64,000 nucleotides of DNA from Pseudomonas sp. 5P_3.1_Bac2 (GCF_025465995.1 NZ_JANLNY010000006.1:620001-684000); one strand, 5' to 3'; shown: positions 47,210-57,914, counted from the stretch's first letter. A program made the numbers and translations. The notes: generated by a model not told the origin, from the sequence alone.

Positions 47210-48277
47210 ATGGTCAATAACGATCGTATGTTGGTGCAGATTCTCTTGCTGGCCCTGTTAGGCGCCAGCCTTTGGGTGCTGGCGCCATTTTGGTCGGCGT
47301 TGTTTTGGGCGGCAGTGCTGGCCTTTGCCAGCTGGCCGTTGATGCGCTGGCTGAGCACGGCCCTGGGCGGCCGGCATTCCTTGGCGGCGGGGGTGCTGAC
47401 CTTGGCGTGGATGGTGGTGGTGGCGGTGCCTTTGATCATGCTGGGCTTTAACTTGGCCGACCATATCAAGGATGCCACCAGCCTGATCAAAGACTTGCAA
47501 GTCGACGGCTTACCACCGGCGCCCAGTTGGTTAGCCGGGGTACCGTTGGTGGGCAATTACCTGGTGCAGCTGTGGCAAACCATCGATGAGCAAGGCGTGG
47601 CTTTACTGGCCAGCGTGCGTCCCTATTTGGGCCAGGTGGGCAACTGGCTGCTGGCGCGCAGTGCGCAAATCGGTGGTGGGGTTGTCGAGCTGGCGCTGAG
47701 TTTGATTCTGGTGTTTTTCTTCTACCGCGATGGTCCGCGTCTCGCGGCCTTTGCTGAAAGCCTGCTGCAACGCCTGATCGGTGATCGCGCCGAACATTAC
47801 CTGGAGTTGGTGGCCGGTACGGTGCAGCGGGTGGTGAACGGGGTGATCGGTACGGCTGCGGCGCAAGCCATCCTGGCTTGGATCGGCTTCACCATCGCCG
47901 GGGTGCACGGCTCGTTGATCCTTGGCCTGCTGACCTTTTTCTGCAGCCTGATCATGGTTCCGCCTCTGGTCTGGGGGCCAGTGGCCGCTTGGCTGTTCTG
48001 GCAAGGGCAGATCGGCATGGGCATCTTTATGCTGGTCTGGGGCTTCTTTGCGATCAGCGGCGTGGACAACATCCTCAAACCGTACCTGATCAGCCGTGGC
48101 GGCAATCTGCCGTTGGTGGTGGTGCTGCTTGGCGTATTTGGCGGCATTCTGGCCTTTGGTTTTATGGGCCTGTTCCTCGGTCCGACGCTATTGGCCGTGG
48201 CCTATAACCTGATCAGCGATTGGGTGGCGCAAAACGAAAAAGCCGCCAGTAAGGCCCGTTCGCATAACTGCGACTAA
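47210..48277 (+). CDS. AI-2E/PerM family membrane permease
   Basis: 355 residues. About eight hydrophobic helices with a central soluble segment (about 85-150) and the family blocks FFYRDGPRLA near 172 and GPVAAWLFWQGQ near 257. The family contains exporters and Na+/H+ antiporters; the autoinducer-2 name is not a safe functional guide. Ends just before a terminator. Confidence 0.88.
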   Translation: MVNNDRMLVQILLLALLGASLWVLAPFWSALFWAAVLAFASWPLMRWLSTALGGRHSLAAGVLTLAWMVVVAVPLIMLGFNLADHIKDATSLIKDLQVDGLPPAPSWLAGVPLVGNYLVQLWQTIDEQGVALLASVRPYLGQVGNWLLARSAQIGGGVVELALSLILVFFFYRDGPRLAAFAESLLQRLIGDRAEHYLELVAGTVQRVVNGVIGTAAAQAILAWIGFTIAGVHGSLILGLLTFFCSLIMVPPLVWGPVAAWLFWQGQIGMGIFMLVWGFFAISGVDNILKPYLISRGGNLPLVVVLLGVFGGILAFGFMGLFLGPTLLAVAYNLISDWVAQNEKAASKARSHNCD

Positions 48278-48293
48278 CCCCCCTGCGCGGAAC

Positions 48294-48332
48294 AATGGCC
48301 AAGCATGCAACCGCCTGCCTGGCCATTTTTTT
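48294..48332 (+). terminator. Terminator after the AI-2E permease gene
   Basis: AATGGCC pairs with GGCCATT over a 20-nt loop containing a smaller stem, followed by a run of T. Confidence 0.75.
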
Positions 48333-48793
48333 AGGCGCTGCAGCCCGGGCGGCCGAGTGCACTCGCTGCTGTCTTCGCCGGGCAAGATAAGGCCGGCAAT
48401 GAGCACGTTGAAGCGACTCGCGGCGCGGACCTGGCCGTCGCCCCATGACTTCACTGTGATGTTAAAGCCGCTCAGGTAGCCGCAGCAGGCTAGGTCATTC
48501 TTGATCGCCATCAACGAGCAGGCCGCGCCTCGGGCGAAGAGGCTTGCACTGGCCAGGCCGCAAACCTGGCGCTCCAGATCAGCAGCCTGCATATCCCGGC
48601 ATGCCCCCGGTCGCCATGCTCAGGGGGCACAGCGTGACGGCCATGTATCGGTATTGATAGAAAAACGCCGCCTTGGTGCTGTTGCCTACGCATTTCTTTG
48701 CGCTTTCTTTACGCCCCAAGCGCCGGCGGCAATCGAATCTTTACAGAGGCCTTAGCCAGAATCAGTGCTCCAGTTTTGTTTGAGGCGGCACCG
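48333..48793. other. Intergenic region upstream of kdp, with coding-like sequence on the minus strand
   Basis: 460 nt with no supported gene. The minus strand has GC3-rich, protein-like reading in two frames. One reads from about 48719 through AAFFYQYRYMAVTLCPLSMA to a stop at about 48582. Another starts at the ATG at 48592 and runs past the terminator into the permease gene. This could be a decayed gene. The stretch also holds the KdpE-like repeat at 48693-48710, next to the kdp promoter. Confidence 0.5.
48693..48710 (+). promoter_or_regulatory. Candidate KdpE-binding direct repeat
   Basis: TTTCTTT-N4-TTTCTTT, an 11-bp-period direct repeat about 84 nt before kdpF, flanked by CA before and ACGCC after. 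OmpR-type regulators such as KdpE bind tandem sites of this period; the T-rich sequence resembles, from memory, the E. coli KdpE site. Confidence 0.6.
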
Positions 48794-48883
48794 ATGAACC
48801 TTCTCGATGGCATTGCCCTGGCGCTCGCCAGTGGCCTGTTTATCTATCTGCTGGTGGCGCTGCTACGCGCCGGGCAGGCTTAG
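48794..48883 (+). CDS. kdpF: KdpF, small subunit of the potassium pump
   Basis: 29 residues: MNLLDGIALALASGLFIYLL is one membrane helix, the hallmark of KdpF, which stabilises KdpABC. Short enough to be missed by gene callers. Ends 8 nt before kdpA. Confidence 0.92.
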   Translation: MNLLDGIALALASGLFIYLLVALLRAGQA

Positions 48884-48891
48884 GAGCGCTT

Positions 48892-50589
48892 ATGGCCAGT
48901 TATGAAGTGTTAATGATTGCAGCGTTCTTCATTGCGGTGCTGTTGCCGGCGCCGTTTCTGGGACGCTATCTGTACCGGGCGATGGAGGGCGAAAAGACTT
49001 GGTTGAGCCCGCTGTTACGGCCGCTGGAAGAGGGCTGTTACCGCTTAGCTGGGATCAACCGCGCGGAACAGGATTGGAAGAGTTATAGCCTGGCGCTGTT
49101 GGCGTTTAGCCTCGCCAGCGTGTTGCTGTTAGTCGTGATTTTGATGGCCCAAGGCATGTTGCCGCTCAATCCGCAGAAGTTGCCGGGGCTGGATTGGTCG
49201 CTGGCGCTGAATACCGCGGTGAGCTTTGTCAGCAACACCAACTGGCAGGCTTATAGCGGTGAAGCCAGCTTGAGTTACTTCAGCCAGATGCTCGGCCTCG
49301 GCGTGCAGAACTTTGTTAGCCCGGCAGTGGGCCTAGCCGTGCTGGTGGCGCTGTGTCGGGGTATTAGCCGGCGCAATAGCGCGACGCTGGGCAACTTCTG
49401 GGTCGACATGACCCGTGCCACCTTGTATGGCTTGCTGCCGTTGGCCCTGGTGCTGGCGCTGCTGTTGGTGTGGCAAGGGGTGCCGCAGAGCCTGCTGAGC
49501 TATGTCAGCGCCCAGGGCGTGGCCGGCCATGATCAGGTGATCCCCTTAGGCCCGGCTGCCAGCCAGATTGCGATTAAGCAGCTGGGGACTAACGGTGGCG
49601 GTTTCTTTGGCGTTAACTCGGCCCATCCGCTGGAAAACCCCACCGCCTGGAGCAACCTGCTGGAGATGGCAGCGATTCTGCTGGTGCCGGCGGCGCTGCT
49701 GTTCAGCTTCGGTCATTACGTGAAGGACATGCGCCAGAGCCGTGCGCTACTGGCCTGCATGCTGCTGCTGTTCTGCCTAAGCCTGGCCGGCACGTTGTAC
49801 GCCGAATTTCAGGTCAACCCTGCGCTTGCCGGTTTACCGATTGAGCAGGTGGGCTCCCTGGAGGGCAAGGAGAGTCGCTTTGGCATTGCCGCCTCGGCCT
49901 TATGGTCAGTGGCGACGACGGCGGCTTCCAGCGGTTCGGTGAATGCCATGCACGACAGCTTTAGTGCCTTGGGTGGCATGCTGCCGCTGCTGAATATGCT
50001 CTTCGGCGAAGTGATATTTGGCGGTGTTGGCGCCGGTCTTTACGGCATGTTGCTGCTGGTGCTGCTGACCGTATTTTTGGCCGGCTTGATGATTGGCCGC
50101 AGCCCTGAATACCTCGGCAAAAAACTCGAGGCCCGGGAAGTGCGTCTGCTGGTGCTAACCCTGATGGTGATGCCCATCGGCGTGCTCGTGTTCAGCGCAC
50201 TGAGCGCCAGTTTGGCGGGGCCTGCGGCCTCGGTGAGTAACCCCGGCGCCCATGGCTTTAGTCAGATTCTCTACAACTACGCCTCGGCCACGGCCAACAA
50301 CGGCTCGGCCTTCGCTGGCTTTTCCGCCAATACCACTTACCACAACCTGCTGCTGGCCGCGGCCATGATCATCGGGCGTTTGGGCTACATCCTGCCGGTG
50401 CTGGCGATTGCTGGCAGCTTAGCGGCTAAGCAGCGCATGCCGATTGGCGCGAATAGCTTTCCCAGTCATGGGCCGCTGTTTGTCTGCCTGCTGAGCCTGA
50501 TCATCCTATTGGTTGCTGGTTTGACCTTTCTGCCGGCCCTGGCCTTAGGCCCGCTGGCTGAGCATCTGGCCCAGTGGCAAGGGCAATGA
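48892..50589 (+). CDS. kdpA: Potassium-transporting ATPase subunit A
   Basis: 565 residues. Channel-like subunit related to Trk/Ktr, with four pseudo-repeats. Selectivity-filter sequences can be seen: SNTNWQAY near 112, [16 protein letters not shown] near 230 and related Gly-rich loops near 345 and 470. It selects and translocates K+ while KdpB hydrolyses ATP. Complete; kdpB follows by 11 nt. Confidence 0.97.
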   Translation: MASYEVLMIAAFFIAVLLPAPFLGRYLYRAMEGEKTWLSPLLRPLEEGCYRLAGINRAEQDWKSYSLALLAFSLASVLLLVVILMAQGMLPLNPQKLPGLDWSLALNTAVSFVSNTNWQAYSGEASLSYFSQMLGLGVQNFVSPAVGLAVLVALCRGISRRNSATLGNFWVDMTRATLYGLLPLALVLALLLVWQGVPQSLLSYVSAQGVAGHDQVIPLGPAASQIAIKQLGTNGGGFFGVNSAHPLENPTAWSNLLEMAAILLVPAALLFSFGHYVKDMRQSRALLACMLLLFCLSLAGTLYAEFQVNPALAGLPIEQVGSLEGKESRFGIAASALWSVATTAASSGSVNAMHDSFSALGGMLPLLNMLFGEVIFGGVGAGLYGMLLLVLLTVFLAGLMIGRSPEYLGKKLEAREVRLLVLTLMVMPIGVLVFSALSASLAGPAASVSNPGAHGFSQILYNYASATANNGSAFAGFSANTTYHNLLLAAAMIIGRLGYILPVLAIAGSLAAKQRMPIGANSFPSHGPLFVCLLSLIILLVAGLTFLPALALGPLAEHLAQWQGQ

Positions 50590-50600
50590 GGGAGTTATCC

Positions 50601-52628
50601 ATGTCTAATTCAGTTGCGAGTTCTAGTACCTCGTTGGCGGCGTTGTATCGCCCAGCCATGCTCAATGCCGTACGCAAGCTCGATCCCCGCCAGCTGCTGC
50701 GCTCACCGGTGATGTTGGTGGTGGAGCTGTGTGCGGTGGTCTGCACGCTGCTGTGCTTTGTGCCCAACGCGCAGGTGTCCACCGGCGTCGCCGTGCAAAT
50801 CAGCCTGTGGCTGTGGTTCACCTTGCTGTTTGCCAACTTCGCCGAGGCGCTGGCCGAAGGCCGGGGCAAAGCCCGCGCCGACAGTTTGAAGGCCGGCAGC
50901 CAAGGTCTAAGCGCGCAAAAGCGCGAAGGCGATACTTTTGTCGCTGTGCCTGCCCATAGCCTGCGCAGTGGCGACGTGGTGCGGGTGGTCAGTGGCGAGC
51001 TGATCCCCGGCGATGGTGAGGTCATCGAGGGCATCGCGGCGGTCAACGAGGCGGCGATTACCGGTGAGTCCGCACCGGTGATTCGCGAGTCCGGCGGCGA
51101 TCGCAGTGCGGTCACCGGCGGCACCTTGGTGGTGTCGGATTGGCTGCTGGTGCAGATCACCGCCAATCCCGGTGAGTCGACCTTGGATCGGATGATCGCT
51201 TTGGTCGAAGGCGCCAAGCGGCAGAAAACCCCCAACGAAGTGGCGCTGGATATTCTGCTGATCGGCCTGAGCCTGATCTTCCTGTTGGTGGTCGTGACCT
51301 TACAGCCGTTTGCCCGCTTTGCTGGCGGCGACTTACCGCTGCTGTACCTGGTGGCGCTACTGGTTACGCTGATTCCGACCACCATCGGCGGGCTGCTCTC
51401 AGCCATTGGTATTGCCGGGATGGACCGTTTGGTGCGGCTCAACGTGATCGCCAAGTCTGGCCGCGCCGTAGAAGCCGCTGGCGACGTGCATGTGCTGATG
51501 CTGGATAAGACCGGCACCATCACCTTTGGTAACCGTCGTTGCAGCGCCTTACACAGCGCGCCGGGGGTGACTGCCCGTGAACTCAACGAGGGCGCGTTGC
51601 TGGCCTCGCTGGCCGATGACACCGCCGAAGGCAAATCGATTGTCGAGTTTCTTAAGGCGCAGGGCACCCAGGTCAGCGCCCAGCGCGACAGCATCGAGGC
51701 CATTGCCTTTACTGCGCAAACACGCTTGTCCGGGGCTAATTATGCGCAGCGCCAGTACCGTAAAGGCGCCGTCGACGCACTGCTGGAGTACCTCGGGCAA
51801 AGCCGCGAGCAACTGCCCCAGACGCTGGCCCGGGAGATCGAGCAGATCGCCCAAAGTGGCGGTACACCGCTGCTGGTGGCGGTGGATCAACAGCTGCTCG
51901 GCGCGATTCACCTCAAAGACGTGGTCAAGCCCGGCATCCGGGAGCGCTTTGCCCAGCTGCGCGCCATGGGCATCCGCACGGTAATGGTGACGGGCGATAA
52001 CCCGCTCACGGCGGCGGCGATTGCCGCCGAGGCAGGGGTGGATGATGTGCTGGCCGAGGCCACGCCGCAGAAGAAGTTGCAGCGTATCCGCAGCGAGCAG
52101 GGCGAGGGCAAGTTGGTGGCCATGTGCGGCGACGGCGCTAACGATGCCCCAGCCTTGGCCCAGGCCGATGTGGGCCTGGCCATGAACGACGGCACCCAAG
52201 CCGCGCGGGAAGCCGCCAACTTGGTGGATTTGGACAGCGATCCGACCAAGCTGCTGGACGTGGTGCAGGTCGGCAAGCAACTGCTGATTACCCGTGGCGC
52301 GCTGACCACCTTCTCGGTGGCCAATGATCTGGCCAAATACTTCGCCATCCTGCCGGCGCTGTTTGCGGGGATTTATCCGCAGCTTGGGGTGCTCAACCTG
52401 ATGCACTTGCACAGTCCGCAGAGTGCGATTCTCTCGGCCATTGTGTTCAACGCGCTGATCATCGTCGTGCTGATTCCCCTTGCGCTGCGCGGGGTACAGG
52501 TGCGCGCTACGGATGCGTTGAGCCTGCTGCGGCGCAACCTGCTGATCTACGGCTTAGGTGGGGTATTGGCACCCTTTGTGGGGATCAAATTAATCGACTT
52601 GGCGCTGGTCGCGCTGGGTCTGGTTTAA
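50601..52628 (+). CDS. kdpB: Potassium-transporting P-type ATPase subunit B
   Basis: 675 residues from ATG 50601 behind GGGAG. P-type ATPase with actuator motif [10 protein letters not shown] near 152, phosphorylated D302 in [12 protein letters not shown], and hinge [10 protein letters not shown] near 512; membrane helices flank these domains. It energises K+ import through KdpA. Confidence 0.97.
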   Translation: MSNSVASSSTSLAALYRPAMLNAVRKLDPRQLLRSPVMLVVELCAVVCTLLCFVPNAQVSTGVAVQISLWLWFTLLFANFAEALAEGRGKARADSLKAGSQGLSAQKREGDTFVAVPAHSLRSGDVVRVVSGELIPGDGEVIEGIAAVNEAAITGESAPVIRESGGDRSAVTGGTLVVSDWLLVQITANPGESTLDRMIALVEGAKRQKTPNEVALDILLIGLSLIFLLVVVTLQPFARFAGGDLPLLYLVALLVTLIPTTIGGLLSAIGIAGMDRLVRLNVIAKSGRAVEAAGDVHVLMLDKTGTITFGNRRCSALHSAPGVTARELNEGALLASLADDTAEGKSIVEFLKAQGTQVSAQRDSIEAIAFTAQTRLSGANYAQRQYRKGAVDALLEYLGQSREQLPQTLAREIEQIAQSGGTPLLVAVDQQLLGAIHLKDVVKPGIRERFAQLRAMGIRTVMVTGDNPLTAAAIAAEAGVDDVLAEATPQKKLQRIRSEQGEGKLVAMCGDGANDAPALAQADVGLAMNDGTQAAREAANLVDLDSDPTKLLDVVQVGKQLLITRGALTTFSVANDLAKYFAILPALFAGIYPQLGVLNLMHLHSPQSAILSAIVFNALIIVVLIPLALRGVQVRATDALSLLRRNLLIYGLGGVLAPFVGIKLIDLALVALGLV

Positions 52629-52649
52629 GGCATCAGGAGGCACGACATC

Positions 52650-53219
52650 ATGCTTAAGCATCTACGCCCAGCCTTAGCGGTTTGGCTGTTTATGACCCTG
52701 TTATGTGGCGCGGTCTATCCGCTGCTGATCACCCTTGTGGCGCAGTTGGCCATGCCTGAACAGGCCAATGGCAGCTTGATTTACAACAGCAAAGGCGAAG
52801 TCCTTGGCAGTCAGCTGCTGGCCCAGCCTGTAAACGGCCCGCGCTGGTTCCAGCCACGGCCATCGGCAGCGGATTACGCCACGGTGCCCAGCGGCGCGAG
52901 CAACCTGGCGCCGAGTAACCCGGCTTTGGCCGCGCGCATCGCCGCCAGTGCGGCGCAGTGGCAAGCCGCCGGGGACAGCGGGCCGGTGCCGATGCAACTG
53001 GTCACTACCTCTGGCAGTGGTCTGGACCCCCATCTATCACCCGCGGCGGCGGCCTATCAGGTGCCGGCCATTGCGGCGGCCCGGCAGATCCCGGCCAGTG
53101 ATCTGCAACGCTTGATTCAGCGTTACACTGAGCAGCCTCTACTCGGCCCGCCAGTGGTCAATGTGCTGAGTTTGAACTTAGCGTTAATGGATAACCGCCT
53201 AACCAGCAGGAGCGATTAA
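52650..53219 (+). CDS. kdpC: Potassium-transporting ATPase subunit C
   Basis: 189 residues. Single N-terminal membrane helix (about 8-28) and a periplasmic domain with [15 protein letters not shown] near 57 and [14 protein letters not shown] near 120, both KdpC signatures. Required for assembly and ATP affinity. kdpD starts 5 nt later. Confidence 0.96.
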   Translation: MLKHLRPALAVWLFMTLLCGAVYPLLITLVAQLAMPEQANGSLIYNSKGEVLGSQLLAQPVNGPRWFQPRPSAADYATVPSGASNLAPSNPALAARIAASAAQWQAAGDSGPVPMQLVTTSGSGLDPHLSPAAAAYQVPAIAAARQIPASDLQRLIQRYTEQPLLGPPVVNVLSLNLALMDNRLTSRSD

Positions 53220-53224
53220 GCGCG

Positions 53225-55879
53225 ATGCGTGCCAGCCAACGGGCCGATGCCCTGTTACAGGATTTGCCGCGCAGTGGCCGCGGCCGCTTAAAGGTGTTTT
53301 TAGGCGCCGCGCCAGGGGTGGGCAAAACCTACGCGATGTTGCAGGCGGCCCAGGCTCAACTGCGCCAAGGCGTGGCGGTGCGGGTCGGGGTGGTGGAAAC
53401 CCACGGCCGCGCCGACACCGAGGCGATGCTTATCGGCCTGCCGCAGCAAGCGCTGCTGCGCAGTGAGTATCGCGGCATGCAGCTCAGCGAAATGGACCTC
53501 GATGGCATCCTCGCCCAGCCGCCGCAGCTCTTGCTGGTCGATGAGCTGGCCCACAGCAATGCCCCCGGCAGCCGCCACAGCAAACGCTGGCAGGATGTGC
53601 AGGAGTTGTTGGCCGCCGGTATCGACATCTACACCACGGTTAACGTCCAGCATCTGGAGACGCTCAACGATCAGGTGCGTGATATCACCGGTGTGCAGGT
53701 GCGTGAAACCTTGCCGGATTGGGTGCTGCACGAAGCCGATGACATCCTCCTGATCGACTTGCCGCCACGGGAGCTGCTCGAGCGTCTGCGCGACGGCAAG
53801 GTGTATGTGCCCGAGCAAGCCCGCGCTGCCATCGATGCGTTTTTTAGCCAAACCAACCTCACCGCACTGCGCGAGCTGGCGATGCAAACCGCGGCGGCGC
53901 GGGTCGATGCCGACTTGCGTCAGCGCTACTTGCAGCAAGGTCAGACGCTGCCGGTGGTGCGTGGCCGCTTACTGCTGGCGCTGGATGGTGATGGTCAGGC
54001 CGAACGCTTAGTGCGCCATGCCTATCAGGTGGCGCAGCGGCGTCATCTGCCGTGGTCGGTGGTGCACGTCGACAACGCCTCCGGGCGCGATGAACAGCGC
54101 TTGCTGCAGCTGCAAAACGCTCAGCAACTGGCTGAGCGACTGGGTGCTGAAGTCGTGACTCTGCGTGGCGGCGAAGTGGCGCAAACCCTGCTTGAGCATG
54201 CCCGGCAACGGCAGGCCAGCGTGCTCATGGTTGGTCGCGGCAAGCCGCTGTGGCGGCGCCGCTTTGCCTGGGGCCGTGGCCTGGCGGAACGCTTGGTGCA
54301 GCAGGGCGACGGCTTGGAAGTCAGCGTGCTGGATGGCGCCCAGGATGCCAGCCAACCGCAGGCGCGACGTAGCTCCGGGCCGTTGGTGTGGCGCGATTAT
54401 CTGCTGGCGGTGCTGGCTTCGTTGATTGCCGCTGGTGTGGCGGTGGGGTTGGCCAGCGTACTGGAGCTGCCGAATATCTCCCTGGTGCTGCTGGCCGCGG
54501 TGTTGGTGGTGGCGGTGCGCAGCAGTTTGGGCCCGGCGTTGCTCTGCGCCGGCTTGTCGTTTCTGGCCTACAACTTTCTGTTTATCTCGCCGACCCTAAC
54601 CCTCAGCATCGCCCGCCAAGAGGATGTGCTGACGCTGCTGTTCTTCCTCTTGATGGCCGCGCTGACCGGTAACCTGGCGTCGCGCCAGCGCCGGCAATTG
54701 CAAGCTCTACGCGAAAGCCAAGCAGAGACCAGCTTAGTGCTCGAGCTGTCGCGCAAGCTTACAGCCGCCACTGACCGCCAAGCCGTGCAGGCTGCGGCTT
54801 TACAGCTGTTTGCGCGCTGGCCGGAGCTGCCCGTGAGTCTCTGGGCACGGCACAAAAACCAGTGGACGTTCCTAGGCGGCGGCCCTAATGAGTTAACCGA
54901 GGTGGAGCGGGCGGCGGCCGATTGGTCGTGGCAACACGGCCACCCGGCCGGTTTGGGCACCGATACTTTGCCCAGTGGCCGTTGCTGGTGGCTGCCGTTA
55001 TTAAGCGAGGAGGGGCCATTGGCCTTGCTGGCGGTCAGCCCGGCTAATCAAGCGGATCTGCCCCCCGAGCGCCGGCGCTTATTGACCGCGCTGGCCCAGC
55101 CCATGGCTCAGGCTTTACAGCGCGCGCAACTGGCTGAGGAGCTGGAGGCGGCACGCTTGCACGGACAAACCGAAGAGCTGCGCAGCGCCTTGCTTGCCTC
55201 GGTCTCCCACGACCTGCGCACGCCACTGACCGCCATGCGTGGCTCGATCGACAGCTTGCTGGCCTTGGGCGAGCAAATCCCCCTGGATGATCGTCGCGAA
55301 TTACTCGAAGGCACCCGCGATGAGGCCGAGCGTCTGGATCGCTATATCCAAAACCTGCTCGATATGACTCGCTTGGGCCACGGCGAACTTAAGTTGCAGC
55401 GCGACTGGGTGGCCCCGGCCGATGTGCTGAGCAGCGCTGTGCAACGCCTGCGGCCAGTGCTGGCACCGTTGCAGTTGCAATTGCAGGTGCCGGCTGAGCT
55501 GCCGCTGCTGTATGTGCATGCCGCGCTGATCGAACAGGCGCTGATCAATGTGCTGGAAAATGCCGCGCGGTTTTCGCCCACCAATGGCCGCCTGCAAGTG
55601 CTGATCGAGGCCGATAGCAGCGAGCTGCGCTTTATCGTCAGTGATCAGGGGCCGGGTATTCCCTTGGCCGAGCGGGATAAGATCTTCGATATGTTCTACA
55701 CCGCCGCCCGGGGTGATCGCGGTGGGCATGGCACCGGTTTAGGTTTGGCCATCTGCCAAGGTATGCTCGGCGCTCACGGTGGTAAGGTAACGGTGGCCGA
55801 TGGCCTGGACGGGCAGGGCACCAGCATGGTGCTGCACCTGCCGCTGCAACAGCAACCGCCACTGGAAGAAGACAGCTAA
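53225..55879 (+). CDS. kdpD: Osmosensitive potassium-channel sensor histidine kinase
   Basis: 884 residues. N-terminal KdpD domain with Walker A GAAPGVGKTYAML (near 28-40), a universal-stress-protein-like domain (about 240-365), four membrane helices (about 390-490), GAF-like region, HisKA with H662 in VSHDLRTPL, and HATPase with GTGLGLAICQGML. It senses low external K+ or high osmolarity and phosphorylates KdpE. Slightly shorter than E. coli KdpD (894) but all domains are present. Confidence 0.97.
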   Translation: MRASQRADALLQDLPRSGRGRLKVFLGAAPGVGKTYAMLQAAQAQLRQGVAVRVGVVETHGRADTEAMLIGLPQQALLRSEYRGMQLSEMDLDGILAQPPQLLLVDELAHSNAPGSRHSKRWQDVQELLAAGIDIYTTVNVQHLETLNDQVRDITGVQVRETLPDWVLHEADDILLIDLPPRELLERLRDGKVYVPEQARAAIDAFFSQTNLTALRELAMQTAAARVDADLRQRYLQQGQTLPVVRGRLLLALDGDGQAERLVRHAYQVAQRRHLPWSVVHVDNASGRDEQRLLQLQNAQQLAERLGAEVVTLRGGEVAQTLLEHARQRQASVLMVGRGKPLWRRRFAWGRGLAERLVQQGDGLEVSVLDGAQDASQPQARRSSGPLVWRDYLLAVLASLIAAGVAVGLASVLELPNISLVLLAAVLVVAVRSSLGPALLCAGLSFLAYNFLFISPTLTLSIARQEDVLTLLFFLLMAALTGNLASRQRRQLQALRESQAETSLVLELSRKLTAATDRQAVQAAALQLFARWPELPVSLWARHKNQWTFLGGGPNELTEVERAAADWSWQHGHPAGLGTDTLPSGRCWWLPLLSEEGPLALLAVSPANQADLPPERRRLLTALAQPMAQALQRAQLAEELEAARLHGQTEELRSALLASVSHDLRTPLTAMRGSIDSLLALGEQIPLDDRRELLEGTRDEAERLDRYIQNLLDMTRLGHGELKLQRDWVAPADVLSSAVQRLRPVLAPLQLQLQVPAELPLLYVHAALIEQALINVLENAARFSPTNGRLQVLIEADSSELRFIVSDQGPGIPLAERDKIFDMFYTAARGDRGGHGTGLGLAICQGMLGAHGGKVTVADGLDGQGTSMVLHLPLQQQPPLEEDS

Positions 55880-55888
55880 GGGCCGAGC

Positions 55889-56587
55889 ATGGGCGCACAT
55901 CCTGCCTGCATATTGGTAATCGATGATGAGTTGCAGATTCGCAAGTTTCTGCGCATCAGCCTCAGCGCCCAAGGCTATAAGGTGCTGGAGGCGGCCAATG
56001 GCCAAGACGGTCTGGCGCAAGCGGCCTTGGCCAAGCCGGATCTGGTGGTGCTGGATTTAGGCTTGCCGGATCTGGACGGCCAAACGGTGCTGCGCGAATT
56101 GCGGGTGTGGTCGCAGGTGCCGGTGTTGGTGCTTTCCGTGCGCGCCAGCGAAGGTGAGAAGGTGCTGGCTCTGGACGGCGGCGCCAACGACTACGTGACC
56201 AAGCCCTTCGGCATCCAAGAGTTCCTTGCCCGCGTGCGGGTGCTGCTGCGTTTGCCATCCACTGCCGCGCAGACCCAGACTGCCACCGTGACCAGCGGCG
56301 CCTTAGCGGTGGATTTCGCCTATCGCCGAGTCAGCCTCGACGGCCAACCGATCAGCCTGACGCCCAAGGAGTACGCGGTGCTGGCGCAACTGGCCGAGCA
56401 CCTTGGTCGGGTCGTCACTCAGCGCCAGTTGCTACTGGATATTTGGGGCCCCAGCCATGGCGATGACAGTCACTACCTGCGGGTGGTGGTCGGTCATTTA
56501 CGCCAGAAGCTCAAGGATGATCCCACTGCGCCGCGCTATATCCTCACCGAGCCCGGAGTGGGCTATCGCCTGGTCGAAGGCGACTGA
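55889..56587 (+). CDS. kdpE: KDP operon response regulator
   Basis: 232 residues. Receiver domain with phosphoacceptor D56 in LVVLDLGLPDLDG and Lys in VTKPFG; C-terminal OmpR-type winged helix with LTPKEYAVLAQLAEHLGRVV. Activated by KdpD it turns on kdpFABC, probably at the T-rich repeat at 48693-48710. The stop codon at 56585-56587 touches the last base of the convergent patatin gene, with no terminator between. Confidence 0.97.
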   Translation: MGAHPACILVIDDELQIRKFLRISLSAQGYKVLEAANGQDGLAQAALAKPDLVVLDLGLPDLDGQTVLRELRVWSQVPVLVLSVRASEGEKVLALDGGANDYVTKPFGIQEFLARVRVLLRLPSTAAQTQTATVTSGALAVDFAYRRVSLDGQPISLTPKEYAVLAQLAEHLGRVVTQRQLLLDIWGPSHGDDSHYLRVVVGHLRQKLKDDPTAPRYILTEPGVGYRLVEGD

Positions 56588-57613
56588 TCAGGGCTCGCCG
56601 CGCTCGTAACGATCCAGGCTGTCGCTGGCAATTTGGCGACCGAGCATGATCAGCTCCGGGGCTTTGTAAAACTCAAAAAAACGGCACACACGCTTGGGCA
56701 CGTTGATCAGCACATCGGGCGGGTAGCCGGCGATCTTGTACTGCGCCAGGGATGTTTGCATCACTTCAAAACTCTGGTTAATCAGCTCCAGCAACGAGGC
56801 TGGGCCGGTTAAATCTGCCACGCGGGTGCCTTCGGCGCTGCTGCGGGTGGCGGTTTTGCTGCGCTGTGTCTGGGGTTGACCTTGCCAGGGGTTGATCGCC
56901 TCGGGGGCGGTGGTTTCGGTGTGCGGTTCGAGCAGCAGCTCTTCGTCGTCCTGCTCGTGTTTGCGCTTAAACGAAGGCAAGCGCGAGCCGAGGGTGCTGA
57001 CTAAGTTTTCCACCCGGCTGCGCAGTGCTGCCGGACGATGAATCACCGGCAGTTCGTAGTGATGCTGCTGGGTCGAGTTAAGGTTGACCGCGACGATCAA
57101 ATCACAGCGGCTGGACACCACCGGCACAATCGGCAAGGGATTAAGCAGGCCGCCATCGACCAACATGCGACGGCCTTGCACCACGGGGGTGAACAGGCTC
57201 GGAATCGCTGCCGAAGCGCGCATGGCTTGGTGGATACAGCCTTCCTGGAACCAGATTTCCTGCTGGTTGGTGAGGTCGGTCGCCACGGCGGTAAAGGGAA
57301 TGGGCAGGTCTTCGATATTGATCTCGCCGACGAGCTCGTGGATACGCCCGAAAACTTTTTCGCCACGGATCGCGCCCAAGCGAAAGCTCACATCCAGCAA
57401 GCGCAACACGTCGAGGTAATCCAGGCTTTCGGTCCACTGGCGGTACTCGGCGAGTTTGCCAGCGGCATAGATACCGCCCACTACAGCACCCATGGAGCAG
57501 CCGGCGATGCAGCCAATCTCATACCCGCGTGCTTCCAACTCTTCAATCACGCCGATATGTGCGTAGCCGCGTGCTCCTCCTGAGCCTAAAACCAGTGCCA
57601 CCCGCTTGCTCAT
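56588..57613 (-). CDS. Patatin-like phospholipase family protein (RssA type)
   Basis: 341 residues from MSKRVALVLGSGGARGYAHI; 22 upstream in-frame codons are not family-like. Catalytic Ser-Asp dyad: S40 in GCSMGAV and D153 in LVDGGLLNP; oxyanion GSGGARG at 10-16. The patatin domain fills about 5-200. The C-terminal ~140 residues are a charged, probably disordered linker (KRKHEQDDEELLLEPHTE) and a conserved tail. It resembles RssA/YchK and is cytoplasmic. It has zero spacing to convergent kdpE. Confidence 0.88.
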   Translation of the reverse strand: MSKRVALVLGSGGARGYAHIGVIEELEARGYEIGCIAGCSMGAVVGGIYAAGKLAEYRQWTESLDYLDVLRLLDVSFRLGAIRGEKVFGRIHELVGEINIEDLPIPFTAVATDLTNQQEIWFQEGCIHQAMRASAAIPSLFTPVVQGRRMLVDGGLLNPLPIVPVVSSRCDLIVAVNLNSTQQHHYELPVIHRPAALRSRVENLVSTLGSRLPSFKRKHEQDDEELLLEPHTETTAPEAINPWQGQPQTQRSKTATRSSAEGTRVADLTGPASLLELINQSFEVMQTSLAQYKIAGYPPDVLINVPKRVCRFFEFYKAPELIMLGRQIASDSLDRYERGEP

Positions 57614-57914
57614 GCTGCTGCCCCCATCAGTTGTGAAGGGCCAACATACTCGCGCCGTGGTGTTGCGCCAAGGCATCATTGTGCCGGGTAGGAGGCAATT
57701 TCGCGCTGACTTAAGCCGGCGCTACTACAGTTAAACAACTAGCCCGCCATTGAAAGCCTGAGTGGGTGAGTGCGCGGTGGCGGCTGGCCATCTAGACTGC
57801 GGCCACAGCAAGACCTAACTGAGGGTGGCACTGATGTATGGAATTGGGCACTTTTGCCCGTTGCATGCGTCATAGCTGACGGATCATCGTGTTTTTTTAT
57901 GGCGGAGTAAGTGA
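57614..57914. other. Intergenic region before the small lipoprotein gene
   Basis: About 300 nt between divergent genes. No ORF, repeat or clear promoter could be supported; an AT-rich stretch at 57888-57910 lies just before the lipoprotein start. Confidence 0.6.

Noticed and set aside
48188..48592. Minus-strand frame of 134 codons before kdp as a real gene
   Set aside because: It passes through the permease terminator and overlaps 90 bp of the permease gene; retained only as possible decayed coding sequence.
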